Part shown: in pieces, positions 1 to 12,496 of the stretch
How positions within the stretch are numbered: the first letter of the stretch is position 1
Layout of the letters: each line of letters begins with the position of its first letter
Assembly (NCBI GenBank): GCA_937943605.1
Contig: CALEAW010000003.1
Location: 1-64,000, forward strand
DNA from: an uncultured Sutterella sp.
GTDB taxonomy: Bacteria > Pseudomonadota > Gammaproteobacteria > Burkholderiales > Burkholderiaceae_F
DNA: 64,000 nt
Direction of reading: 5' to 3'
Notes under the pieces: generated by a model
What the model saw: only the letters and a program-made list of their open reading frames with translations
Databases searched by the model: none
What the model was told of the DNA's origin: nothing
Made by a program: the position numbers and the translations under genes

Positions 1-210
<210 letters not shown>

Positions 211-480
211 ACAGAGAGATGCATTAAAGCACTCGAAGTTGACTTGGTGTTCACACTTATCAGGTCGTTGAACTTGATTGCTCTTTAAAAATTTGGAAAG
301 AAATGAAGCGTTCAGTTCATGAAACGTTGTCGTGATGAGATGATGACGGATGAATGAACTGAGGGTTGTGATTGCATTCATTGATTCATTGAAGTTCTCA
401 AGAACCGACATAATCAGAGAAATCAGCGTATACGTTATAGGTTGCTTGTGACTTTGAGGGCAAAAGGCCTCAGGGTTATA
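211..480 (+). other. 16S-23S internal transcribed spacer without tRNA genes
   Basis: About 270 bases separate 16S and 23S. I looked for tRNA-Ile and tRNA-Ala, the pair usual in Burkholderiales spacers, and found no cloverleaf, no CCA-ending acceptor and no TTCGA T-arm. The visible elements are a boxA antitermination site at 279-288 and the left arm of the 23S processing stem at 474-488, whose exact complement lies at 3357-3371. Confidence 0.8.
279..288 (+). promoter_or_regulatory. boxA antitermination site in the rRNA spacer
   Basis: TGCTCTTTAA matches the proteobacterial rRNA boxA. In this family of sites, boxA RNA is bound by NusB with S10 (NusE) and keeps the rRNA transcript from early termination. 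A nusB gene is present at 28817. The position, early in the spacer, is the usual one. Confidence 0.75.
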
Positions 481-3365
<2,885 letters not shown>

Positions 3366-3485
3366 ATAACCGTGAAGCTTTTTTGGCTGAATGTCGAAGA
3401 AGAGAATTTCATGAGTCGAGAAGCACACAGCTCTCGCTTCATTTCTAACCAAAGTAAAGAATTCGTCCCTCGTGGACAAAGCCTT

Positions 3486-3602
3486 TGCCTGATGACCATA
3501 GAGAGGTGGCCCCACTCCTTCCCATTCCGAACAGGACAGTGAAACACCTTATCGCCGATGATAGTTGGTTGTATTTCCAGTGAAAGTAGGACATCGTCAG
3601 GC
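3486..3602 (+). rRNA. rrf: 5S ribosomal RNA
   Basis: About 117 nt lie 120 bases after 23S. The terminal helix forms between GCCTGATGA near 3488 and TCGTCAGGC at 3594-3602, with one G-T pair. The internal segment CCCACTCCTTCCCATTCCGAA is the classic loop B/C region. It ends the rRNA operon and is followed by a terminator. The 5' base is uncertain by one or two positions. Confidence 0.93.
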
Positions 3603-3611
3603 TCACAAATT

Positions 3612-3647
3612 AAAAACCCCTGGTTTCGAAAGAAGCCGGGGGTTTTT
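3612..3647 (+). terminator. Intrinsic terminator of the rRNA operon
   Basis: An A-rich left arm with ACCCC-TGG-TTTC pairs with GAA-CC-GGGGGT, and a run of five T follows. It stands ten bases after 5S and ends the operon. Confidence 0.85.
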
Positions 3648-3652
3648 GCTAT

Positions 3653-3933
3653 TTATCCACAGAGATTTTTCTGTGGATAAGGTTATCCACATAGCCTACT
3701 AGCCTGGATTGACACTCTGTTTTTTTTTCTGGCGGTTTCGTCGTCAACTGGTTCATAAGGACACTTCTTAGTTATCCACAGGCTTGGTAATTTTTCTAAA
3801 AGTTTTCCACAGAAGTTAAAGGTTTTTAGTTTCAATTCATTGAATCGATAATCTCTGCATTACAGGTGATATTAGTGTAATTGGAGTTGTTTAATCTTAC
3901 GTTATCCACAGTAAATTCCTTCTTTGTGGAAAA
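3653..3933. other. Cluster of DnaA boxes in a gene-free AT-rich region (candidate DnaA-titration site or origin)
   Basis: The gap 3603-4099 holds no gene. It has five exact copies of the 9-mer TTATCCACA: 3653-3661 (+), 3672-3680 (-), 3683-3691 (+), 3772-3780 (+) and 3902-3910 (+). Two TTTTCCACA variants lie at 3803-3811 (+) and 3925-3933 (-). The first two boxes form an inverted repeat. CTACTA at 3696-3701 follows the third box, recalling DnaA-trio repeats. A near-match to an IHF site lies at 3833-3845. DnaA boxes mark chromosomal origins and also titration loci such as datA. Against an origin, the rRNA operon points toward this site, and dnaA, dnaN and gidA are not adjacent. A weak -10 (TAAAAT, 3996-4001) for lptF may lie further right. 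Confidence 0.7.
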
Positions 3934-4099
3934 GCTCTTGACTGAGTTTTGTTCTGGATTCCTTTATTTCTTTTTCGATACCTAAGGTTTTCGTCTAAAA
4001 TCAAGGCACTGCCTTTTTTTACTACAGATGTTTTTGTACTGGCTAAAGCTTGTCGTTGTGTTCCTGTAGTCCTAATTTTCTCATCTGGATCCTTTATCC

Positions 4100-5230
4100 A
4101 TGATCTTTAAACGTTCCATGGTTTCAGAGCTAGCTAATAGTGCTGGCGGCGTCTTTACTGTTCTTTTTACGATCGTTTTAGCGGTTGGTATGGTTCGCAT
4201 CCTCAGTTTAGCTGCTGGGGGACGTATAGATAGTGGCATGGTGCTACAGATGGTGTTGTATAACGCCTTAACCAATTTGCCACCTCTCTTAGCTCTTTCG
4301 TTGTTTGTTGCTGTGTTGATGACGATGATGCGTTGGTGGCAAGACAACGAAATGGTTGTGTGGTTTTCGTCGGGTGGTCGTTCTCTTTTTTCCTGGGTAG
4401 GGCCAGTTTTACGTTTTGCTTTACCTCTAGTTATTGCGGTGGGCGTATTGTCGGTTGTGATTTCGCCTTGGGCGCGCTCACAAACAGAAATTACTCGAAA
4501 TCAATTTGCTCAAAGAGACGAAGTCAATAAACTTGCTCCTGGACGTTTTATTGAGTCTTTAGGTGGTAAGCGCGTTTTCTTTATTGAGTCGGCTGGTGAT
4601 AATCCGAATGAAGTTGGTCGAATCTTTATGTCCGAAAGAACCTCTCGTGGTGAATCGACCGTCACAGCTGATAGTGGTACTGTGGAAATTAACGCAGAAG
4701 GGGATCGGTATATTGTGCTCCACAATGGTCGGCGTTATGAAACTGCCTATGGTTCTCCCGCTACCCGTGTTGTTGAGTTCGATGACTATGGTGTTCGACT
4801 CGACATCAAGATTGATTCCCATCTTGAATCAGGCAAAACATCAGCCTTGCCAATGACAGTTTTGTTTGCTGGTATGACTCCTGAACAACAGGGGGAAATT
4901 TTTTGGCGTTTTTCATGGCCGATTGCAGCTTTATTACTTTCCCTTTTCGCTATTCCATTGTCTGCAACTAGTCCTCGCGCTGGACGTAGTTTGAATGTCG
5001 TGATTGCCGCTCTCGTATTTATTTTGTACTTGAATGGTATTTCAGTGATGCAGACCTGGATTGAACAGGAGAAATTCAATTACTTGACAGGATTAATTGT
5101 GCTTCATGGTCTTGTCTTCTTGTTATGCGCCATTTTTTACATTCGTCGTGTGTATATGATGCGTTGGTTACCTGTCTGGTGTGATCTTTGGTATTGGCGT
5201 CGCCGTTTTATCTCGAATGAGGAGAAATAA
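4100..5230 (+). CDS. lptF: LPS export ABC transporter permease LptF
   Basis: LptF is one of two inner-membrane permeases that, with the ATPase LptB, extract lipopolysaccharide and pass it to LptC and the periplasmic bridge. The 376-residue protein has the family layout. Three membrane helices lie at about 19-35, 51-77 and 99-118. A periplasmic beta-jellyroll segment follows at about 120-265, and three more helices at about 268-288, 296-312 and 326-346. The N-terminal phrase MIFKRSMVSELA and the loop WFSSGGRS are typical of the family. The start has no strong Shine-Dalgarno sequence. lptG follows after one base, so the two are one operon. Length is normal. Confidence 0.95.
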   Translation: MIFKRSMVSELANSAGGVFTVLFTIVLAVGMVRILSLAAGGRIDSGMVLQMVLYNALTNLPPLLALSLFVAVLMTMMRWWQDNEMVVWFSSGGRSLFSWVGPVLRFALPLVIAVGVLSVVISPWARSQTEITRNQFAQRDEVNKLAPGRFIESLGGKRVFFIESAGDNPNEVGRIFMSERTSRGESTVTADSGTVEINAEGDRYIVLHNGRRYETAYGSPATRVVEFDDYGVRLDIKIDSHLESGKTSALPMTVLFAGMTPEQQGEIFWRFSWPIAALLLSLFAIPLSATSPRAGRSLNVVIAALVFILYLNGISVMQTWIEQEKFNYLTGLIVLHGLVFLLCAIFYIRRVYMMRWLPVWCDLWYWRRRFISNEEK

Positions 5231-5231
5231 T

Positions 5232-6374
5232 ATGCGTGTCATTACTCGACAGTTCACCAAAGAAATTCTGATTTCGACGAGTTTCGTATTGGTTGCATTA
5301 GTTGCTCTGTTCGCCTTTTTCGATCTGATTGGTCAGCTCGACGATGTTGGTACGAATAATCGCACGATGAGCGAAGCCTTCACGTTGACGGCGATGACAT
5401 TGCCCTCCCGTATTTATGAGGTGATGCCTCTAGCTGCGTTATTAGCATCGGTTTATACGATGTCACGCTGGGCTGCTACATCTGAATTTACGGTATTGCG
5501 TGTCGCAGGGATGTCACCTGTGAGTCTGGCCTTGTCTTTACTTTTACCTGGTCTTATGTTGGTGGCGATCACTTACTTCTTTGGTGAGGTTGTCGCGCCG
5601 CCTGCCGAACGTTACGGCGTTGAAGTAAAGACGCTAGCGAAAAAGCAAACAAACTTAACGGCTCGTGGCTATTCTTCTGGGGTTTGGGTACGCGATAGCA
5701 CGCACTCTGATGCTGGACTTGAAGTTGACCGCTACATCAATGTGAAGTACATCAAGGCTACCAATCAAGGTGAAACGGGTGGTTGGCGCTTGTTCGAATT
5801 TGATAAGGCCGGCAAATTACAGATTTTTATTGAATCTAAATCAGCCCGCTATGAAGCAGGGCGAGGTTGGCTTTTGCAAGATGTTGTTCGCTATCAATAT
5901 CCTCAGTTCGATGGTAAAGACAATCGTCCCTTGAGCGCTCGTATTGAGATGCAAACAATGAAGGAATTTCTTTTGCCGTCTTCTTTAGGGCCTGATATTT
6001 TAGGCGTGATGACAGCGAAGCCCGATACGATGTCTATGCAAGATTTGGATCGTTATATTTCGCATTTGAAGAAAAACAATCAGCAGACCGAACACTATGA
6101 AGTGGCATTTTGGAAGAAAGCTTTCTATCCATTGGCGACGTTAGTGATGTTGGCCTTGTCGATGCCTTTTGCGTATATGAATGCACGCTCCGGTGGCCTT
6201 GCTATCAAGATGTTTATCGGCGTTATGATCGGTATTGTGTTCTATGCCATGAATAATCTGTTCTCTTACCTAGGTGTCTTGAATACGTGGTCACCGATTA
6301 TTGTTTGTCTAGTGCCAACGATATTCATGCTAGTCATTGCAGCAGTTGCTATGTATTGGGTTGAAAGACGATAA
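5232..6374 (+). CDS. lptG: LPS export ABC transporter permease LptG
   Basis: LptG is the partner permease of LptF in the LptB2FG complex. I start it at the ATG at 5232 (MRVITRQFTKEIL), which has AGGAGA seven bases upstream inside the end of lptF. An upstream in-frame start at 5181 would overlap lptF by 50 bases and lacks this site. The 380-residue protein shows the same plan as LptF: three N-terminal helices, a periplasmic beta domain and three C-terminal helices. The loop after helix 2 reads SRWAATSEFTVLRVAGMSP, the coupling-helix region of the family. A terminator follows directly. Confidence 0.95.
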   Translation: MRVITRQFTKEILISTSFVLVALVALFAFFDLIGQLDDVGTNNRTMSEAFTLTAMTLPSRIYEVMPLAALLASVYTMSRWAATSEFTVLRVAGMSPVSLALSLLLPGLMLVAITYFFGEVVAPPAERYGVEVKTLAKKQTNLTARGYSSGVWVRDSTHSDAGLEVDRYINVKYIKATNQGETGGWRLFEFDKAGKLQIFIESKSARYEAGRGWLLQDVVRYQYPQFDGKDNRPLSARIEMQTMKEFLLPSSLGPDILGVMTAKPDTMSMQDLDRYISHLKKNNQQTEHYEVAFWKKAFYPLATLVMLALSMPFAYMNARSGGLAIKMFIGVMIGIVFYAMNNLFSYLGVLNTWSPIIVCLVPTIFMLVIAAVAMYWVERR

Positions 6375-6379
6375 GTAAT

Positions 6380-6424
6380 AAAAAAGCCCTCGTCAGCAAA
6401 ATTTTTGCTAACGAGGGTTTTTTG
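6380..6424. terminator. Bidirectional terminator between lptG and the uvrA-like gene
   Basis: A 15-bp stem with one mismatch (CCCTCGT-c-AGCAAAA against TTTTGCT-a-ACGAGGG) is flanked by an A-run on the left and a T-run on the right. It can therefore stop transcription from both convergent genes. Confidence 0.9.
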
Positions 6425-6434
6425 TATTTATGGC

Positions 6435-9400
6435 TTAGTGATTGTCTAGGTGTGCTTTGAGAGCCTGTCCGGTATAGGTACAGGACTTAATGATGCTTTG
6501 AGGCGTGCCCTCAGCGACAACCTGACCACCTTGTGAGCCAGCTTCTGGTCCCATATCGATGATCCAATCAGCACAAGCAATAAGATCCAAATTGTGTTCG
6601 ACAACGACAACTGTATTGCCCGCTTTAACAAGACGTTGTAGTACTTTAATCAATTTGGCTACGTCGGCCATATGTAGACCAACTGTTGGTTCGTCCAATA
6701 CGTAAAGCGTATGCGGGCTCGATTTACCGCGAGGACCAACGTTTTCTTTTACTTTACTGAGTTCGGCAATCAGTTTGATGCGTTGTGCCTCACCTCCAGA
6801 AAGTGTTGGCGATGGTTGTCCAAGGGTTAAGTAACCTAAACCAATATCTTGAAGTAGTTGTAAAGGGTGACGAATGCTTGGCATGCTTTCGAAGAATGCT
6901 AGTGCATCATCTACCTGAAGCTGCAGGATATCGCCAATGTTGTGGTCTTTCCATGTAACTGCCAAGGTTTCTGGATTAAATCGAGCACCGTGACAAACTT
7001 CGCATGGCACTTTGACGTCTGGTAAGAAAGACATTTCTATGGTTCTCATGCCTTGACCAGAGCATGCTTCACATCGTCCACCTGTGTTGTTAAAGGAAAA
7101 GCGGCTGATGGTATAACCACGTGCTTTACCTTCTGTCGTTTCGGCAAAGAGTTTTCGAATTTTGTCAAAGAAGCCAACATAAGTTGCAGGACACGATCTT
7201 GGCGTTGAGCCAATGGGTGTTTGATCAACTTCAAGGATACGGGCAAGACAACTGTCATATTGGATTTCATCACAGCCTATCCAATGGTTACTAACAGCTT
7301 TTGCTTTGAGATTACGCGACAAGTTCTCAAACAAGATGTCACGTGTCAATGTTGATTTACCTGATCCCGATACACCTGTAACGACCGTTAGACGATTGAG
7401 AGGAATATCAATCGTTTGACCTTTCAGATTGTGTAAAGTTGGATTGATAATTCTAATCTTGGGGTCTCGTGTCGCATCAAAGGGTATTTTTTCAACGATA
7501 TTGTCAACGATAGAGCATTGAAGATACTTACCTGTAAGTGAGCGCTCGTTATTGAGAATATCCTTTAGTGTGCCCTGAGCGACCAACTCGCCGCCTCGTA
7601 TTCCGGAACCTGGACCTATGTCAATGATGTGATCTGCTCGACGAATGGTATCTTCGTCATGCTCTACGACCACCAAGGTGTTGCCTTGGTGGGTCAGCTG
7701 TTCGATGGCGTTAAGGAGAATTGAGTTATCTCTAGGGTGCAAGCCGATTGTAGGCTCATCCAGGACGTAACAAACACCTCGTAAATTACTACCTAACTGA
7801 GCTGCCAATCGAATGCGTTGTGCTTCGCCCCCTGAAAGGGTCGGTGCGCTACGATCGAGTGTTAAGTATCCTAGACCTACCGAACGTAAGAATGCTAAGC
7901 GTGATCGAATTTCAGCGATGGGGTCTTTAGCAATGATGGCTTCACGGCCAACGAGCGTCAGTTCATTGAAAAACTGTGTTACTTCATCGATGGTCATTGC
8001 ACCAAAGTCGGCAATAGTCTTGTTTTGCCAATAGACAGCACGTGCAATGGGGTTAAGTCGAGCCCCTTTGCATGTTGGACAAAGTTCAGAGGTTTCATCG
8101 CCTTTGAAATCGGTATTGAATGCTTCGTCATCCTTTTGTGCTTTTTTGAGTGCAGCCGTGATGATGCCGTATCCAGAACATGTTGGGCAAGCCCCTGCTT
8201 TGGAGTTGTACGAGAATAGTTTTGGATCTAAGTTTTGGAAGCTCTTCAAGCACGACGGACAAGCAACTAGCGTTGAGTAAAACCGCATGATGCCATCTTG
8301 AAGTGTAAACGTCTCATTGCTAGGTAAGTCAGTGGTGACCAATATACGGCCATGACCATGAATTAAAGCGTTTTCGACCAAATTCCGTAAGGCTTCGTCG
8401 CTGGCTTTACAAGTGCCTAATGGCAGTTCAATGTCGTGTTCGCTATAGCGCGACAAGGACGGAATCGTTCCTGTAGTAGAGACATATTGTCCATCTATGC
8501 GAACGATCCAAAAACCTTTGTTTCTAGCAGTTTGTAGTTCGGCACGAAAGATTCCTTTCTGACGTCGAACGATAGGCGCTAAAACGGCAATTGTTTGATT
8601 TTCATAATCGCGCCGAATGGCTTTTAGAATTTGTTCCTTATCTAACGGTTTAGCTGGAATATGACAGTCTGGGCAATATTGCGTTCCGAGCTTAACAAAA
8701 AGAAGACGCAAGAAATGGAGTAATTCCGTCATGGTTGCGACTGTTGAACGTAAACCACCACGAGAGGTACGTTGTTCAATGGCGACCGTTGGGGGAATGC
8801 CACGTATCGAATCAACGTCTGGAATCGGCGCAGGTTGAACCATACTACGCGCATAGGCATTGAGCGACTCTAAGTATCGTCGCTGTCCTTCTGCAAAAAT
8901 AAGGTCAAAGGCGAGCGTTGATTTTCCAGATCCTGAAGGACCCGTGACCACAGAAAATTGATTTCGTGGCACATTGACCGAGAGATTCTTTAGGTTATGC
9001 TCACGGGCGCCTATCACTTCAATTTGAGGTTGGGTATTCTGTGTTGCCGTTTTGATTTTTTTGGGTAAATCAAAGAATGTTGTACGTGAATAATGACCAG
9101 CTTGTGCTTTTTTCCATGCAGCTAAAGCTTGACCGGTGAGAGATTTCGGACTAGCGATAAGATCGCTGGGACTTCCCTCAAAAACAACGGTTCCGCCATT
9201 GTCACCCCCTTCAGGTCCCAATTCGATGATCCAGTCTGCTGTACTGATCACGTCAAGATTGTGTTCAATGACGATGACACTATGACCATTAGCCACTAGT
9301 GCATCCAGGATTTTGACAAAGTCTTCGGTATCAGAAAAATGAAGCCCGGTCGTAGGTTCGTCAAAAACAAATAGTTTGCCGTCGCCGTGGCGCATATGCC

Positions 9401-12035
9401 CAGAACCGCTTGATAGCGCACTTGCGAGTTTCAAACGTTGTCGTTCCCCACCTGAAAGTGTGGTCAATGGTTGACCTAATTTCAGGTACCCTAAGCCGAC
9501 GAGACAAAGGTCTTTAAGTCCTAAGGTGATCTGAGGATGAGACGCGAAGAGGGTTACGGCTTCCGTTGCTGTTAAATCGAGAATGTCTGCAATGTTGTAG
9601 TCACGACCATCTGAAAGACGGATAGTGATGCTGAGCACATGATCGTTATAGCGCTTGCCGTGACACGTCGGGCAGGGTAAATAAACATCGGACAAGAATT
9701 GCATCTCGACGTGTTCATGACCTGACCCACCGCAAGTCTGGCATCGCCCTTTGCCTTGATTAAAGGAAAAATCACTGTAGCCCAGTCCTGAATATTGGGC
9801 AGCAGGACTCTTTGCAAATAATCGACGAATGCCTTCAAAACTACCAACGTAGCTGACAGGATTAGAACGTGTGGTGTGCCCAATCGGACTTTGATCAACG
9901 AAGAGAATATCTTGGGGTAACGATCCTTCAAGTGATTGAAACTTACCTGGGGTTTGGGTTGATTTACCCAAACGACGCTCAAGCGCTGGCACAAGAATGT
10001 CAGCAATTAATGTTGATTTACCAGAGCCAGATACGCCAACGATGACCGTCAGGGTTCCAAGAGGAAATGCCACATCAATATGTTTGAGATTATGCTCAGA
10101 CGCATCTTTGATGGTCAGCCGAGGGGTTTGCGGCGTGACTAGTTGTGGCGAACGACGCGTGATGATACGTTGCCCTGAGAGATAGCTGGCTGTAAGCGTA
10201 TGAGATTGGAGTACGTTGCGTGTAGCGCCGTCAAAGACGACTTGACCACCCTGTGTACCTGCACCTGGTCCCATGTCGATCAATCGATCCGCTGCGAGCA
10301 TGACTTGAGGATCGTGTTCTACAACAACCAAAGTGTTGCCAGCCTCTGTCAGGCGACGCATGATCTGATTAACGCGGTGCATGTCACGTGGATGAAGTCC
10401 AATACTGGGTTCGTCGAGCACAAAAAGCGTGTTAACTAATGCCGTACCTAGTGCGGTTGTCAGACTGACACGTTGAACTTCACCACCCGAAAGCGTGCGG
10501 CTTTGACGGTCTAGAGTTAGGTAGCTAAGTCCGACATCACAAAGGTATTGAAGTCGGCTACAAATTTCATCCAGGATAAGTCGTTCCGCGGCATTTGCTT
10601 GTTTCTGGCGTAATGTAAAGAACGCTAGTAGTCGTTCAAGAGATAGTGAGGCTAATTCATGGAAATGGAAGCCAGGCAAGGACAAATAACGATCATTACT
10701 CACGCTAGAGGTGAGTGGCTTGAAGAGCGGCGTTTGCGTTTGCTTATCAAAGATTTGTTTGCGGTCTTTGATGGTTCCATAACGCCAAAGTAAAGAATCT
10801 TGCTTAAGGCGAGCACCTTGACATGTTGGGCAGAGCGTATAAGAGCGGTAACGAGACAAAAGCACACGAACATGCATTTTGTAGGCTTTGGTGTCAAGCC
10901 ACTCAAAAAAGCGAGAAATGCCAAACCACTGTGTTTTCCAATAACCCTTCCAATCAGGATCTCCCTCCCAAAGCCATGTCTTCGCTTCTTCGGAAAGGTC
11001 TTCGTATGGGGTTGTTGTAGAGATGCCATGTAGCTTGGCGAAGTGCAGTAAATCAGTCTTCCAACTTTGGAAAGCTTCGGTCGTCCACGGTTTGATAGCA
11101 CCTTCTTCAAGAGTCTTACTTGGATCAGGTATGACTAGATCTGGATCCACGCTGATAATGCGCCCAAACCCTTTACAATGCTCACAAGCTCCCACGGCTG
11201 AGTTGAAGCTAAAAAGCGAGGCTGAGGGATGCTGAAAACTGAGATTACAATCAGCGCAAACGAAACCTTTTTGGTATTTCGCCAAGCGTTGAAAACCTTC
11301 CTGAGTTTTAACATAGACTTCCATTGCGCCAGCACCTTTTTCTAGGGCTTGCTCGATAGCCTCAATGGCGCGAATGCGTTCAACTGACGAAGGTTTAAAA
11401 CGGTCACTTGCCACAGTCAATAGGGTGTTAGAGGGGGTAGACTGGCGATCGATAATGTGGGTAAACCCTTGTGCAGATAATCCTGCTTCAGCGGTTTCTA
11501 TGGGAAGACTGTTAGGAATCGAAAGTGTAAAGGTGATGTATACACGACTCTCTATTCCGTCAGGTGTTTGTTGAAGTTTGTCGCAGATGCTCGCCCAAAT
11601 GGTTTGAGGTGTGTGCTCAGTGACCAATTGACCACACTGAGGGCAATAGAGTTCAGCATGGTGGGCAAATAAAAGTTTGATATGGTCATTTAATTCCGTC
11701 ATGGTACCGACGGTTGACCGTGGAGAGCGAATTGTGCAGTTTTGGTCAATTGCAATGGCCGGAGGAACACCTTCGATGCGATCCACTTGAGGTCGATCCA
11801 TGCGATCAAGAAACTGGCGGGCATAGGGGCTAAACGTTTCAACATAACGACGTTGCCCTTCGGCGTAGAGTGTGCCGAAAACAAGAGAACTTTTACCCGA
11901 GCCTGATGGCCCAGTAACCACGGTGAATTCACCGTGACGCAAGGTAAGATCGAGGTTCTTTAAGTTGTTTTGTCTTGCGCCAAAAATACGAATAACAGAA
12001 TCTTCACTCATGTTTGGGGGGATAGAGTCTGGCAT
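6435..12035 (-). CDS. uvrA: Double-length UvrA-like excinuclease subunit (two fused UvrA units)
   Basis: UvrA is the damage-scanning ATPase that loads UvrB in nucleotide excision repair, and it normally works as a dimer of about 940 residues. This single frame codes for 1866 residues and reads as two UvrA copies in tandem. The four Walker A motifs are GPSGSGKS at 42-49, GVSGSGKS near 667, GPSGSGKS near 1031 and GVSGSGKS near 1554. Each is matched by an LSGGE signature and a DEP Walker B. Each half keeps the C-terminal zinc module (CxxC...CPTCHGKRYN and CEVCHGARFN). Half 1 has a long segment between GACEHC and LCPTC, the insertion domain; in half 2 that segment is only about 30 residues. The start has only a weak Shine-Dalgarno sequence, and MSED at residue 9 is an alternative. 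Whether it replaces or supplements a normal uvrA cannot be told here. Confidence 0.9.
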   Translation of the reverse strand: MPDSIPPNMSEDSVIRIFGARQNNLKNLDLTLRHGEFTVVTGPSGSGKSSLVFGTLYAEGQRRYVETFSPYARQFLDRMDRPQVDRIEGVPPAIAIDQNCTIRSPRSTVGTMTELNDHIKLLFAHHAELYCPQCGQLVTEHTPQTIWASICDKLQQTPDGIESRVYITFTLSIPNSLPIETAEAGLSAQGFTHIIDRQSTPSNTLLTVASDRFKPSSVERIRAIEAIEQALEKGAGAMEVYVKTQEGFQRLAKYQKGFVCADCNLSFQHPSASLFSFNSAVGACEHCKGFGRIISVDPDLVIPDPSKTLEEGAIKPWTTEAFQSWKTDLLHFAKLHGISTTTPYEDLSEEAKTWLWEGDPDWKGYWKTQWFGISRFFEWLDTKAYKMHVRVLLSRYRSYTLCPTCQGARLKQDSLLWRYGTIKDRKQIFDKQTQTPLFKPLTSSVSNDRYLSLPGFHFHELASLSLERLLAFFTLRQKQANAAERLILDEICSRLQYLCDVGLSYLTLDRQSRTLSGGEVQRVSLTTALGTALVNTLFVLDEPSIGLHPRDMHRVNQIMRRLTEAGNTLVVVEHDPQVMLAADRLIDMGPGAGTQGGQVVFDGATRNVLQSHTLTASYLSGQRIITRRSPQLVTPQTPRLTIKDASEHNLKHIDVAFPLGTLTVIVGVSGSGKSTLIADILVPALERRLGKSTQTPGKFQSLEGSLPQDILFVDQSPIGHTTRSNPVSYVGSFEGIRRLFAKSPAAQYSGLGYSDFSFNQGKGRCQTCGGSGHEHVEMQFLSDVYLPCPTCHGKRYNDHVLSITIRLSDGRDYNIADILDLTATEAVTLFASHPQITLGLKDLCLVGLGYLKLGQPLTTLSGGERQRLKLASALSSGSGHMRHGDGKLFVFDEPTTGLHFSDTEDFVKILDALVANGHSVIVIEHNLDVISTADWIIELGPEGGDNGGTVVFEGSPSDLIASPKSLTGQALAAWKKAQAGHYSRTTFFDLPKKIKTATQNTQPQIEVIGAREHNLKNLSVNVPRNQFSVVTGPSGSGKSTLAFDLIFAEGQRRYLESLNAYARSMVQPAPIPDVDSIRGIPPTVAIEQRTSRGGLRSTVATMTELLHFLRLLFVKLGTQYCPDCHIPAKPLDKEQILKAIRRDYENQTIAVLAPIVRRQKGIFRAELQTARNKGFWIVRIDGQYVSTTGTIPSLSRYSEHDIELPLGTCKASDEALRNLVENALIHGHGRILVTTDLPSNETFTLQDGIMRFYSTLVACPSCLKSFQNLDPKLFSYNSKAGACPTCSGYGIITAALKKAQKDDEAFNTDFKGDETSELCPTCKGARLNPIARAVYWQNKTIADFGAMTIDEVTQFFNELTLVGREAIIAKDPIAEIRSRLAFLRSVGLGYLTLDRSAPTLSGGEAQRIRLAAQLGSNLRGVCYVLDEPTIGLHPRDNSILLNAIEQLTHQGNTLVVVEHDEDTIRRADHIIDIGPGSGIRGGELVAQGTLKDILNNERSLTGKYLQCSIVDNIVEKIPFDATRDPKIRIINPTLHNLKGQTIDIPLNRLTVVTGVSGSGKSTLTRDILFENLSRNLKAKAVSNHWIGCDEIQYDSCLARILEVDQTPIGSTPRSCPATYVGFFDKIRKLFAETTEGKARGYTISRFSFNNTGGRCEACSGQGMRTIEMSFLPDVKVPCEVCHGARFNPETLAVTWKDHNIGDILQLQVDDALAFFESMPSIRHPLQLLQDIGLGYLTLGQPSPTLSGGEAQRIKLIAELSKVKENVGPRGKSSPHTLYVLDEPTVGLHMADVAKLIKVLQRLVKAGNTVVVVEHNLDLIACADWIIDMGPEAGSQGGQVVAEGTPQSIIKSCTYTGQALKAHLDNH

Positions 12036-12197
12036 TTAAATTAGTAGAAGTGGATGGTTTGATAGGCGAGTTGAAAGCCTACATCAAGTTAGGATTCCTT
12101 ACCCAAAGAATTAGAAAAAAAGTATAATTACAAATTGTTACATATAACTCAACACAAGTTGAAAATTTATGGTATAGTTTTGCTTCTCCGCTTCTAG

Positions 12198-12273
<76 letters not shown>

Positions 12274-12280
12274 AGATAAG

Positions 12281-12356
12281 GTCCCTATCGTCTAGAGGCC
12301 TAGGACACGACCCTTTCACGGTCGGTACCGGGGTTCGAATCCCCGTGGGGACGCCA
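12281..12356 (+). tRNA. tRNA-Glu (anticodon TTC)
   Basis: A 76-nt cloverleaf starting GTCCCTATCGTCTAG and ending GGGACGCCA. The anticodon stem CGACC/GGTCG encloses CTTTCAC, so the anticodon is TTC. It lies seven bases after tRNA-Ala and is surely co-transcribed with it. A terminator follows at once. Confidence 0.97.
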
Positions 12357-12362
12357 AGATAC

Positions 12363-12395
12363 AAAGCCCGACAGGTTAGCGCCTGCCGGGCTTTT
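12363..12395 (+). terminator. Terminator of the tRNA-Ala/tRNA-Glu operon
   Basis: AAAGCCCG-aCAGG pairs with CCTG-CCGGGCTTT around the loop TTAGCG, with T residues at the 3' side. It starts six bases after tRNA-Glu. Confidence 0.85.
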
Positions 12396-12422
12396 GGCTA
12401 TTTGAAAAAAGGTCATTGGATA

Positions 12423-12457
12423 AAAGAAAAGCGCTGAACTCCGAAGTGTTCAGCGCT
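12423..12457 (-). terminator. Terminator of hpf
   Basis: The ten-base arms AGCGCTGAAC and GTTCAGCGCT (12430-12439 and 12448-12457) form a perfect stem. Read on the minus strand it is followed by a T-rich tract, so it ends hpf transcription. Confidence 0.8.
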
Positions 12458-12496
12458 GATTCATGATTTATCCATCAGAGATGGAACGATGAAGTC

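Noticed and set aside
3653..3680. Inverted pair of DnaA boxes read as a second rRNA terminator
   Set aside because: The stem is followed by GGTTATCC and not by a T-run, and a good terminator already precedes it.
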